Below, piece by piece: positions 1-5,930 of a DNA stretch of 33,747 nucleotides. Each line of letters opens with the position of its first letter. The first letter of the stretch is position 1. The notes under the pieces were generated by a model that worked only from the letters and a program-made list of their open reading frames with translations, was not told where the DNA came from and ran no database searches. Position numbers and translations under genes: made by a program. The DNA is from Oscillospiraceae bacterium (GTDB taxonomy: Bacteria; Bacillota; Clostridia; Oscillospirales; Oscillospiraceae), in assembly GCA_017540645.1 (NCBI GenBank), contig JAFYAQ010000026.1, forward strand, positions 1 to 33,747. Direction: 5' to 3'.

Positions 1-60
1 CAGATAGGCACGAAGTGCTTCCAGAGCGGCCTCACGCGGTCGGACAACATACTCTTGCAA
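1..60 (-). CDS. possible 5' end of a gene leaving the window (partial)
   Basis: A minus-strand frame is open from a TTG at 58-60 to the window edge (20 codons; it begins MQEYVVRPRE if TTG is read as Met). A GAAAGAGGG stretch lies about 9 bases upstream of the TTG, and a possible TTGCGT/TATACT promoter with an 18-base spacer lies farther upstream near 97-127. The family is not recognisable from so few residues. It could equally be non-coding. Confidence 0.2.
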   Translation of the reverse strand, partial: MQEYVVRPREAALEALRAYL

Positions 61-279
61 CGCTGCACACCCTCTTTCCGCCTGTAAGTATTCAATAAAG
101 TATAGCACGAAAAGCCATCCGAACGCAAGTAAAAGATCGGCCTAGCTAAAGCGCAAAGCGCAAAAAGAAAGCAAACACGAAGTGATTGAAATCGAGATTG
201 TTGTTTGTGACGAGCCAGGCGCATAAAGCACAGAGCCTGCTACTCCGTGAGTGGAGAAGCAGGCCCTTTTTTCTTGCTC
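61..279. other. intergenic stretch with an unexplained plus-strand open frame
   Basis: No convincing complete gene is present. A plus-strand frame is open from 146 to a TAA at 224-226 and ends in a protein-like tail (EIEIVVCDEPGA). It has no good start codon or ribosome binding site. It stops only 9 bases before the intrinsic terminator at 235-272, so it may be the degraded 3' end of a gene, or the transcript may be a small RNA. Confidence 0.3.
235..272 (+). terminator. intrinsic terminator (orphan)
   Basis: GCCTGCT (235-241) pairs with AGCAGGC (258-264), and CTCC (243-246) pairs with GGAG (253-256) around a GTGAGT loop. A run of six T follows at 267-272. It points rightward, but no intact plus-strand gene lies upstream within the window. 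Confidence 0.6.
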
Positions 280-516
280 TCAATGCCACATGTTATTGGC
301 TTGGCGTTGCTTGTTTGCGTGGTCAAGCAAAACGGCACAACATGCCTCAAAAGCGGCTTTTTCATAAGAAGGATCGATTTTCTCTGCGCTTTCAAGAAAG
401 TCTTTCAGTTTCTTGGCGCAATCAGCTATCTGATAAACCTGATTCTGATGATGCTGAAGTGCTTGCTGCTGTTGGATATAGTCCCAATTCCACATGTTGT
501 TAAATGAGTTGTACAT
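280..516 (-). CDS. small hypothetical protein (78 aa), mobile-element type
   Basis: A short acidic and glutamine-rich protein. It begins MYNSFNNMWNWDYIQQQQ and continues into a helical stretch (YQIADCAKKLKDFLES, then KAAFEACCAVLLDHANK). AAGGAAG lies directly before the ATG, closer than ideal, so translation could instead start at the internal Met8. I associate this type of small protein, with an N-terminal WNWDY-QQQQ segment, with integrated elements of Clostridia, but that is memory rather than a search result. No catalytic motif or membrane segment is visible. It stands alone between an orphan terminator and a gene-poor stretch, which fits a relic of an integrated element. Confidence 0.55.
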   Translation of the reverse strand: MYNSFNNMWNWDYIQQQQALQHHQNQVYQIADCAKKLKDFLESAEKIDPSYEKAAFEACCAVLLDHANKQRQANNMWH

Positions 517-789
517 CTTCCTTAAAGAAAAGACCCATTGTCTAATGGGCTTTCAAGCATCGATATCGCCCCATCGTTCAAACCTTGGCACCTTGCCGCC
601 ACGCGGTAGGTTGTCGTGCAGTCATCGAGCTTGTCTCCCGCGCACTATTTTATGGTGGCTTGACTATTACACGGGGTGCTCAGGAGCGCAATGGGTAGGG
701 CAGTTAAAAATCTCTATGGCTCCGGCCCTCGGGCTACGGCGCGGGGTCTTTTGCACAAAAAAAGCGAAATCAAAAGGGTAATTAACCTC
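517..789. other. gene-poor stretch, possible element remnant
   Basis: Short plus-strand open frames occur. One near 560-690 ends in LVSRALFYGG..GAQERNG; another starts at 690 with MGRAVKNLYGSGPR and runs into the 3' end of the gene at 790-1455. Neither has a convincing ribosome binding site or a family I recognise. They may be decayed pieces of a mobile element. No hairpin or promoter stands out. Confidence 0.3.
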
Positions 790-1455
790 TTAGATGAGCG
801 GGAGCGCAATAGGGCATATTCCGTCATCCGGTTTAAAACCCAATGAGGCGAAATATTTTTCCTCCTGCCCATGCCATACAGAAACTGTTGTTGCCCTTAC
901 CTGATATTCATTCCTTATCCAGGCAAAGAAGTCAATGAAAACTCTTTCGTCCATCTCATACCCCGGACGAATATAGGCAGACATTTCGCTTTTCTTTTCT
1001 GCCAATTCCCTTAAGTCAAAAATTCCAAGTGCCTGATTGTCGTCGCGACGAAACAGTAAGAAAATGTGGGCTGCACTCGGATAGTACTCTTCAATAATAT
1101 GTTGATCCCCAATCGGAAGCCCATCATCCCCTGTGTAGCGATTTAGCTCCAAGTAGGACCTACCCAACGCGCCGTGCTCATACATGAGAGAGCAGAGCGC
1201 TTCTTTATCTTCCTCTTGAAGGCTACGGATATAGAAATTCTGAGTTTCAACAACCGCGTTATCGGTATGGATAAAATCTTCTATGGAAACGGAAAACAGC
1301 TTAGCTAATCTCGCGATGGTGTATATATCAGGCATGCTTTCGCCCTTTTCCCATTTGGCAACAGCCTGCCGCGTCACAGAGCATTTGTCAGCGAGGGCTT
1401 CTTGCGTCAGCCCGAAGTTCTTTCTATAGTTTGCGACTTTTTCTCCGAAATTCAT
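790..1455 (-). CDS. XRE-family regulator fused to a GNAT-like domain (221 aa)
   Basis: Residues 1-60 are a classic Cro/CI helix-turn-helix. It opens FGEKVANYRKNFGLTQEALA, with the recognition helix in SVTRQAVAKWEKGES and the following IARLAKLFSVSIEDF. From about residue 72 a second domain resembles a GNAT acetyltransferase: an opening strand (FYIRSLQEEDKEAL), a central strand (IFLLFRRDDNQALGIFDL) and a late EKYFASLGFKPDD motif. A crisp acetyl-CoA P-loop (Q/RxxGxG/A) is not obvious, so this half may only sense a ligand. The start is supported by GGGAGGAA seven bases upstream of ATG. Its DNA target is unknown. It could regulate itself or an acetylation substrate. The gene is of lower GC than the core genes to the right. 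Confidence 0.8.
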   Translation of the reverse strand: MNFGEKVANYRKNFGLTQEALADKCSVTRQAVAKWEKGESMPDIYTIARLAKLFSVSIEDFIHTDNAVVETQNFYIRSLQEEDKEALCSLMYEHGALGRSYLELNRYTGDDGLPIGDQHIIEEYYPSAAHIFLLFRRDDNQALGIFDLRELAEKKSEMSAYIRPGYEMDERVFIDFFAWIRNEYQVRATTVSVWHGQEEKYFASLGFKPDDGICPIALPLI

Positions 1456-1557
1456 ATGAGTTCCTCCCTGATGATTTATGGCTTTATCATATCAGGACAT
1501 TTTCATTTTCGCTATTCACCATTTCTTGCCAATGACGCAACCGATGGTTGCTTTATT

Positions 1558-1689
1558 TTACAATTGATTCTGGCTTCTGGCAATAGAAAGGGGTGGGATC
1601 GTGCCAACAAAATCAAACAATACCGGTGGTCTACGTCCATCTGGATGAATTTTGAAAATTCTCTTTCCAAACAAATAGTTTACATAATC
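1558..1689 (-). pseudogene. possible C-terminal gene fragment
   Basis: A 43-codon minus-strand frame reads in a protein-like way (NYLFGKRIFKIHPDGRRPP, then VLFDFVGTIPPLS) and ends in TAA at 1558-1560. It has no start codon, being bounded upstream by a stop at 1690-1692. I do not recognise the family with certainty. The rightward 15-codon GTG frame lies across it, so only one of the two can be meaningful. Confidence 0.22.
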
Positions 1690-1715
1690 TTAACCCCGCT
1701 CTATTTCCCACAAGA

Positions 1716-1755
1716 GAACGGCAATTCGGATAGAATTGCCGTTCCTTTCTTTTTA
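1716..1755 (+). terminator. intrinsic terminator without an upstream gene
   Basis: GAACGGCAATTC (1716-1727) pairs perfectly with GAATTGCCGTTC around a 5-base loop, followed by CTTTCTTTTT. It is a strong 12-bp stem. It insulates the merR-like promoter from anything entering from the left. Confidence 0.75.
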
Positions 1756-1888
1756 TGTTATGATGAGTTCACATGAAAGGCCAGCGGTCTGCCTGTGCTG
1801 CTGGATGATGGGTACGCAAAGAGGCAAATCGGGATATGCCGAGATCCCGTGAAAGCGTTTTTTCTTTCAAAAAATGAAAAATCCCCCT

Positions 1889-1929
1889 GCGTAAGGTATT
1901 GCTTGTTACGCTGCGTCATGTAGTAAAAT
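1889..1929 (+). promoter_or_regulatory. MerR-type promoter with long spacer and inverted repeat
   Basis: TTGCTT (1899-1904) and TAAAAT (1924-1929) are separated by 19 bases, the over-long spacing typical of promoters activated by MerR proteins. GCGTAA (1889-1894) and TTACGC (1906-1911) form an inverted repeat across the -35 box, and GCGTAA recurs at 1935-1940 next to the ribosome binding site. The downstream gene is itself a MerR protein, so autoregulation is the natural reading. Confidence 0.6.
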
Positions 1930-1953
1930 CCATGGCGTAAGGAGGTGAGAGCT

Positions 1954-2679
1954 ATGTCAAAATACACCACGGGAGAGATTGCGAAGCTCTGCGGCGTCAC
2001 AGTCCGGACGGTACAGTACTATGATATCCGGGGCATCCTGATTCCCAGCGAACTTTCCGAAGGCGGAAGACGACTTTATTCAGAGGATGATCTGAAACGT
2101 ATGAAGGTCATCTGTTTTCTGCGGGAGTTGGACATTCCCATCGATGCTATTTCTCAGATCCTTAAAGAAGAGCATCCCGAGAAGGTGATCGAGCTGCTGA
2201 TTGAACAGCAGGAATCGGTTCTTTCGGATGAGATTTCTGAGAAAAAGGAAAAGCTGGAAAGACTGCATGAGCTGAAAAACGGACTGAAAAACAAAGCGGC
2301 ATTCTCTCTCGAATCCATCGGTGACATAGCCGTATGTATGGAAGGCAAGAAAAAACTGAAAAAGATGCGCTGGATGATGATTCTGACCGGAACCCCGGTC
2401 ACGGCGCTGCAATGGTTTTCCATCATTTTCTGGATCGTCAAAGGTATATGGTGGCCGTTTATCGTCTGGGTCCTGGCGGCTGTTCCCTGGGGTATAATCG
2501 TCAGCCGGTACTACTTCAATCATGTTAAGTACATTTGCCCGGAATGTCATGAGGTGTTCAAGCCCACACTCAAAGAGGCATTATGGGCAAATCACACCCC
2601 CACCACCCGTAAGCTCACCTGCACCAGATGCGGTCACAGAGGATTCTGCGTAGAAGTCTGGGGCGGTGATGGGAAATGA
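1954..2679 (+). CDS. MerR-family regulator with membrane segments and zinc ribbon (241 aa)
   Basis: Residues 1-70 are a MerR winged helix (YTTGEIAKLCGVTVRTVQYYD, then EGGRRLYSEDDLKRM), followed by a dimerisation helix to about residue 115. Unusually, two hydrophobic segments (about 140-162 and 166-186) then lead to a C-terminal zinc-ribbon-like region with CPEC (195-198) and CTRC (223-226). ATG 1954 is chosen over the upstream GTG at 1945 because AAGGAGGTGA occupies 1939-1948. The stop overlaps the next gene's start (ATGA). I infer a membrane-tethered one-component regulator that sits beside the CPBP protease it is coupled to. The effector is unknown; redox or metal sensing is possible given the cysteines. 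The closest common description would be a MerR protein with an uncharacterised membrane domain. Confidence 0.85.
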   Translation: MSKYTTGEIAKLCGVTVRTVQYYDIRGILIPSELSEGGRRLYSEDDLKRMKVICFLRELDIPIDAISQILKEEHPEKVIELLIEQQESVLSDEISEKKEKLERLHELKNGLKNKAAFSLESIGDIAVCMEGKKKLKKMRWMMILTGTPVTALQWFSIIFWIVKGIWWPFIVWVLAAVPWGIIVSRYYFNHVKYICPECHEVFKPTLKEALWANHTPTTRKLTCTRCGHRGFCVEVWGGDGK

Positions 2680-3443
2680 CGACAGGTCTGAACAAATTCA
2701 AAAAACCTCTGCTGTTTGTTCTGGCGATCGTTCCCATCGCAATTGTCGGCGGGTATTTTACGGGGATCTATGGCTGGGCTGAACTTACCGATGACGTTAA
2801 AAGTCAGATTCTGGCGCAAATCGGAAACAATCAAAACTTGTATTATCTGATCACCACTGTGCAGGCCCTGATCTATGCGTTGATATTCGGCTTTTTCGGC
2901 TGCATTCTTTCCGAAAAAACCGGTCTCATGAAACCGGTGAGATTTGAAAAAAAGCCGATTATGGTTACAATCGGGATGACGCTGTTTACCGGTCTTGTTC
3001 TCTGCACGGATCTCTTCTATTTCAGGAAGCATATCCCGCAAGTCGCGGCGATATATCAGGGAAAGCCGTCCTTTGCCTACTGGATGGCATCGGTGCTCTA
3101 CGGCGGTGTGATCGAAGAGGTCATGCTGAGATTGTTCATGATGTCGCTCCTCGCCTTTCTTGCGTGGAAGCTTTTCTTCCGCCGAGAGGCAAAGCCCCCT
3201 ACGGGCGTCATTATTGCGGCAAATATCATGGCTGCGCTTCTCTTTGCGGCAGGCCATCTGCCGTCAACCATGCAGATGTTTGGCGAAATCACGCCGTTGA
3301 TCCTGCAGCGATGCTTTCTTCTGAACGGCGTCGGCGGGTTGGTCTTTGGATATCTGTATCGCAAATATGGCATTCAGTATTCCATGATGGCACACGCCGG
3401 GGCCCATATAGTTTGGAAGATCATCTGGATTCTTTTTTTGTAA
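2676..3443 (+). CDS. CPBP-family intramembrane metalloprotease (255 aa)
   Basis: A polytopic membrane protein of the CPBP (CAAX protease and bacteriocin-processing, Abi) family. The conserved motifs are in order: EE at 147-148 with R152 (GVIEEVMLR), H194 in AAGHLPS, and H240/H244 in MMAHAGAHI. These are the presumed zinc and catalytic residues of the Rce1-like fold. Hydrophobic segments lie near 10-30, 58-77, 97-113, 136-165, 178-194 and 213-225. It overlaps the upstream merR-like gene by four bases, so translation is probably coupled. In other loci CPBP proteins process peptides or give bacteriocin self-immunity; here no precursor peptide is visible. Cleavage of the neighbouring membrane-anchored regulator is an attractive but unproven role. 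Confidence 0.85.
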   Translation: MTTGLNKFKKPLLFVLAIVPIAIVGGYFTGIYGWAELTDDVKSQILAQIGNNQNLYYLITTVQALIYALIFGFFGCILSEKTGLMKPVRFEKKPIMVTIGMTLFTGLVLCTDLFYFRKHIPQVAAIYQGKPSFAYWMASVLYGGVIEEVMLRLFMMSLLAFLAWKLFFRREAKPPTGVIIAANIMAALLFAAGHLPSTMQMFGEITPLILQRCFLLNGVGGLVFGYLYRKYGIQYSMMAHAGAHIVWKIIWILFL

Positions 3444-3463
3444 GAAAAAAACGGTCAAGAGAA

Positions 3464-3499
3464 ACAGTGCAGGCAAAGCCGAAGGATTGTCTGCACTGT
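3464..3499 (+). other. intercistronic hairpin
   Basis: ACAGTGCAG (3464-3472) pairs with CTGCACTGT (3491-3499) around an 18-base loop. No T-run follows, so it is not a standard terminator. It lies between the CPBP gene and the cysteine hydrolase gene and may set mRNA stability or mark a transcript boundary. Confidence 0.4.
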
Positions 3500-3545
3500 C
3501 TGACGACGATTGGAAACATGTGAACAAAAATTAAGGAGAAAGAAA

Positions 3546-4067
3546 ATGATCTTACTTGTTATTGACATGCAGAAGGGTCTTGTTGATGACGATTTATATG
3601 CCTTTGATCTTTTCATGGACAGGACCGCACAGCTGGTTGCCGCCGCGAGGAAAAACAAGGTCGAAGTAATTTTCGTTCAGCATGACGCCGGTTCCGGCAG
3701 CGGCATGTCCGCAGGCGATGAAGCGTTTGAGATCATCGATGAATTGCGCCCCGAACCGGATGAAAAAGTCTTTGTCAAGACGATCAACAGCTGTTTCGGA
3801 AACCGGGATTTCAAAGCTTATCTGGAGCAGCAGGAGGACAAGCGCCTGATGATCATCGGCCTGCAGACGAACTACTGCATCGACGCCACGGTGAAATCCG
3901 CTTTTGAAAGAGGTTTTGAGGTCATCATTCCCGAAGGGACCAATTCTACCTTTGACAACGATTATATGACCGGCGAAACAACGTATCGATATTACAATGA
4001 GGATGTCTGGGAAGAACTTATCAACGCCGTAACATTCGAAGAAGCCATAAAGCTTTTGGAGGAGTGA
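3546..4067 (+). CDS. isochorismatase-family cysteine hydrolase (173 aa)
   Basis: A single-domain cytosolic hydrolase of the isochorismatase-like fold. The catalytic triad is visible: D7 in LLVIDMQKG, K78 in VFVKTINS, and C111 in LQTNYCIDATVKSA with the usual following helix (FERGFEV). Family members hydrolyse amides or imides such as nicotinamide, carbamoyl groups, ureidoacrylate or isochorismate; the substrate cannot be told from the sequence. ATG 3546 is preferred over the upstream in-frame ATG at 3510 because AAGGAGAAAG directly precedes it and family proteins begin with this strand. It could belong to the merR-CPBP transcript, but a 100-base gap with a hairpin separates them. Confidence 0.87.
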   Translation: MILLVIDMQKGLVDDDLYAFDLFMDRTAQLVAAARKNKVEVIFVQHDAGSGSGMSAGDEAFEIIDELRPEPDEKVFVKTINSCFGNRDFKAYLEQQEDKRLMIIGLQTNYCIDATVKSAFERGFEVIIPEGTNSTFDNDYMTGETTYRYYNEDVWEELINAVTFEEAIKLLEE

Positions 4068-4103
4068 CAGCCCAGCCAAATACAAATCGCCCCGCTTTTT
4101 GTA

Positions 4104-4132
4104 TTGACAAGCCCGGTCTTCCGTGCTAATAT
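4104..4132 (+). promoter_or_regulatory. consensus sigma-70/A promoter of tRNA-Thr
   Basis: TTGACA (4104-4109) and TAATAT (4127-4132) are separated by 17 bases, with the tRNA starting 15 bases after the -10 box. Confidence 0.85.
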
Positions 4133-4147
4133 TTATAAGCTTGCAAT

Positions 4148-4223
4148 GCTGGTATAGCTCAGTCGGTAGAGCAGCTGATTCGTAATCAGCAGGTCGTGTG
4201 TTCGAGTCACATTACCAGCTCCA
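4148..4223 (+). tRNA. tRNA-Thr (CGT)
   Basis: The acceptor GCTGGTA pairs with TACCAGC. The anticodon stem GCTGA/TCAGC encloses the loop TTCGTAA, giving anticodon CGT, which reads ACG. The T-arm contains TTCGAGT, and CCA is encoded at 4221-4223. The gene is monocistronic, between its own promoter and terminator, and sits at the junction of the moderate-GC accessory zone and the GC-rich core. Confidence 0.95.
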
Positions 4224-4224
4224 G

Positions 4225-4259
4225 AAAAAACCGAGGCCCTTTTCGGGTCTCGGTTTTTT
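4225..4259. terminator. intrinsic terminator, probably bidirectional
   Basis: CCGAGGCCC (4231-4239) pairs with GGGTCTCGG (4245-4253), with one G-T, around TTTTC. A6 lies before and T6 after, so it can end tRNA-Thr rightward and the MATE/Cys-rich transcript leftward. Confidence 0.85.
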
Positions 4260-4287
4260 CTTTTTGCCCTTTTCCCGGCGGGCAGCG

Positions 4288-4470
4288 TCATGGTCGGGGC
4301 GGTCTTTGCCGGTCCGGGCAGGAGGCGCCGCAGGAGGCGCAGTCCCCGCCGCAGCTCCCCTTCCCCGCTCTCCGGCGGCGGACCATGCCCCGGAGGATCA
4401 AAATGCAGGCCAGGACCAGCAGGGAGATCACCAGGAGATCCGCCCCGTGCTCTGTAAACCACAAAAGCAT
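4288..4470 (-). CDS. FeoB-associated Cys-rich membrane protein-like (60 aa)
   Basis: A tiny protein with one N-terminal membrane helix (about residues 11-27, LLVISLLVLACILIL), a basic turn (RRRRAGK) and a cysteine cluster CGGDCASCGASC. This is the layout of the FeoB-associated Cys-rich membrane proteins that usually follow feoB in Clostridia and are presumed to help ferrous iron handling. Here it follows a MATE exporter by 13 bases and no feo gene is present. It is the last gene before the tRNA-Thr terminator. Metal binding by the cysteines is inferred. Confidence 0.75.
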   Translation of the reverse strand: MLLWFTEHGADLLVISLLVLACILILRGMVRRRRAGKGSCGGDCASCGASCPDRQRPPRP

Positions 4471-4483
4471 TCTCTCCCTCCTC

Positions 4484-5851
4484 TCAGGCCCGGTACCGCC
4501 CCGCGCTTTTCCAGCGGCCGGAGAGGAGATAGGCCCCTCCGATCATGATGGGCACGCAGCCGGCCAGGGCGTCCCCGTACCAGAAGCCCTGGCAGCCCAG
4601 GCCCAGGCCAAAGCCCAGCAGCGCGGCAAAACCGATGCGGCTGATCATCCCGTCGATCAGGGCCACGGCCAGGTTCAGACGGGTATTGCCCGATCCGTTG
4701 ATGATAGCGAAGGCCACGCTCCGGGTGGCGGAGCCGAAAAAGTTCAGCACACAGGGGCCCACCAGGACCGCGGACACGGCCAGCACCGCCTCGTCGCCGG
4801 TGAAGACGCCGAAGACCTGCCGTCCGGCAAGGAGAAGGACCAGGCTCAGCACCAGGCAGATGGAGAGGGTGATGGCGGCGATGGTGCGCAGGATCTTGGG
4901 TACCCGCTCCGTCTTCCCCGCGCCCAGGTTCTGGCCCACCATGGTGCTGCCGGCGGTGGTGAAAGCGTTGGAGACCACCGCCACGATGGTGTTGATCTTG
5001 TTGTAGATGCCCGCCAGAGCGGAGTAGACCACGCCGCTGGCGTTGATCCAGCTCATCAGCACGATCTTGGAAAAGCTGATGGCGGCGGACTGGATGGCCA
5101 TGGGCACGCCCAGGTTCACCAATCTCCGAAGGGCGTCCCGGTCCGGGCGGAAGCTCCGGAGCCGGAAATCAAAGGCGAAGGAGTCCCGGTGGCGGTAGAG
5201 GTAGGCCACCGAGAAGAGGAAGCTGACCCCCTGGCCGATCACCGTGGCCAGGGCCGCGCCAAACACAGCCATGCGGAAAACCACCACGAACAGCACGTCC
5301 AGCGCCATGTTCAGCACCGCGGCAATGGCCACGAACAGGAAGGGGCGCTTGCTATCCCCCATGCCCCGGAGGATGGCGCTGACCAGGTTATAGCCGTAAA
5401 TGAACACCAGGCCCGTGATACAGGTGACGGTGTAATCCATGGTGTAGGCATAGGATTCATCGGGTGTGTTCAGCCAGGCCAGCAGGGGTACCCGGATGAC
5501 ATAGCAGAGAAGGGCGATGACCAGACCGGCGCTGAGCATGAAGCTGAACATGGTGCCGATGGTCTTGCGCACCCGCTGCATCTCCCCGGCGCCCACACTC
5601 TGAGCGATGAGCACCTGACCGGCGGAGGAGAAGCCCATGGCCACGAAGGTCAGCAGGTGCAGCAGATCTCCCCCGATGGACACGGCGCTCATGCCGGCTC
5701 CGCCGATGAACTGGCCCACCACCACCATGTCCACCAGATTGTAGACAGCCTGGAGGGCGTTGGAGACGAACAGCGGCGCGGCAAAGGCCAGGAGCTTGCG
5801 CGTCACGCTCCCCTCTGTCAGGTCGTTGATCATGCTCTTTCCCGTACTCAT
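4484..5851 (-). CDS. MATE-family efflux transporter (455 aa)
   Basis: A polytopic inner-membrane exporter with the two MATE repeats. It begins with the conserved LTEGSVTRKLLAFAAPLFVSN and YNLVDMVVVGQFIG, carries LRGMGDSKRP midway, and in the second half YNKINTIVAVVSNAFTTAGSTMVGQNLGAGK, with a final NGSGNTR. About twelve membrane segments fit the usual length. Such proteins export drugs or metabolites in exchange for Na+ or H+; the substrate is unknown. AAGGAGAGAG precedes the ATG. It follows the large oxidoreductase gene after a GC-rich hairpin and no separate promoter is evident, so it may be expressed by readthrough. It is followed by the small Cys-rich membrane peptide. Confidence 0.93.
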   Translation of the reverse strand: MSTGKSMINDLTEGSVTRKLLAFAAPLFVSNALQAVYNLVDMVVVGQFIGGAGMSAVSIGGDLLHLLTFVAMGFSSAGQVLIAQSVGAGEMQRVRKTIGTMFSFMLSAGLVIALLCYVIRVPLLAWLNTPDESYAYTMDYTVTCITGLVFIYGYNLVSAILRGMGDSKRPFLFVAIAAVLNMALDVLFVVVFRMAVFGAALATVIGQGVSFLFSVAYLYRHRDSFAFDFRLRSFRPDRDALRRLVNLGVPMAIQSAAISFSKIVLMSWINASGVVYSALAGIYNKINTIVAVVSNAFTTAGSTMVGQNLGAGKTERVPKILRTIAAITLSICLVLSLVLLLAGRQVFGVFTGDEAVLAVSAVLVGPCVLNFFGSATRSVAFAIINGSGNTRLNLAVALIDGMISRIGFAALLGFGLGLGCQGFWYGDALAGCVPIMIGGAYLLSGRWKSAGRYRA

Positions 5852-5880
5852 CTCTCTCCTTCTCTCCGTTTATGTGGTCC

Positions 5881-5910
5881 GAAGCCGCGGGCCAAACGGT
5901 CCGCGGCTTC
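5881..5910 (-). terminator. GC-rich hairpin between oxidoreductase and MATE genes
   Basis: GAAGCCGCGG (5881-5890) pairs with CCGCGGCTTC (5901-5910). No T-run follows on the minus strand, so termination may be partial, or the element may be an mRNA processing or stability signal. Confidence 0.5.
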
Positions 5911-5930
5911 GGTCTGGATCAGTGATGAAA

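Larger units (their letters stand above)
1456..1953. other. long intergenic region with gene fragments and an orphan terminator
   Basis: The region holds a possible minus-strand gene fragment (1558-1689), a 15-codon plus-strand GTG frame at 1601-1648 preceded by GGGGTGGG, a rightward terminator (1716-1755) and the MerR-type promoter (1899-1929). A further plus-strand open frame without a start (about 1775-1923, containing LPVLLDDGYAKRQIG) is also present. The mixture of fragments and an unused terminator suggests a scar left by loss of an element. Confidence 0.4.
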
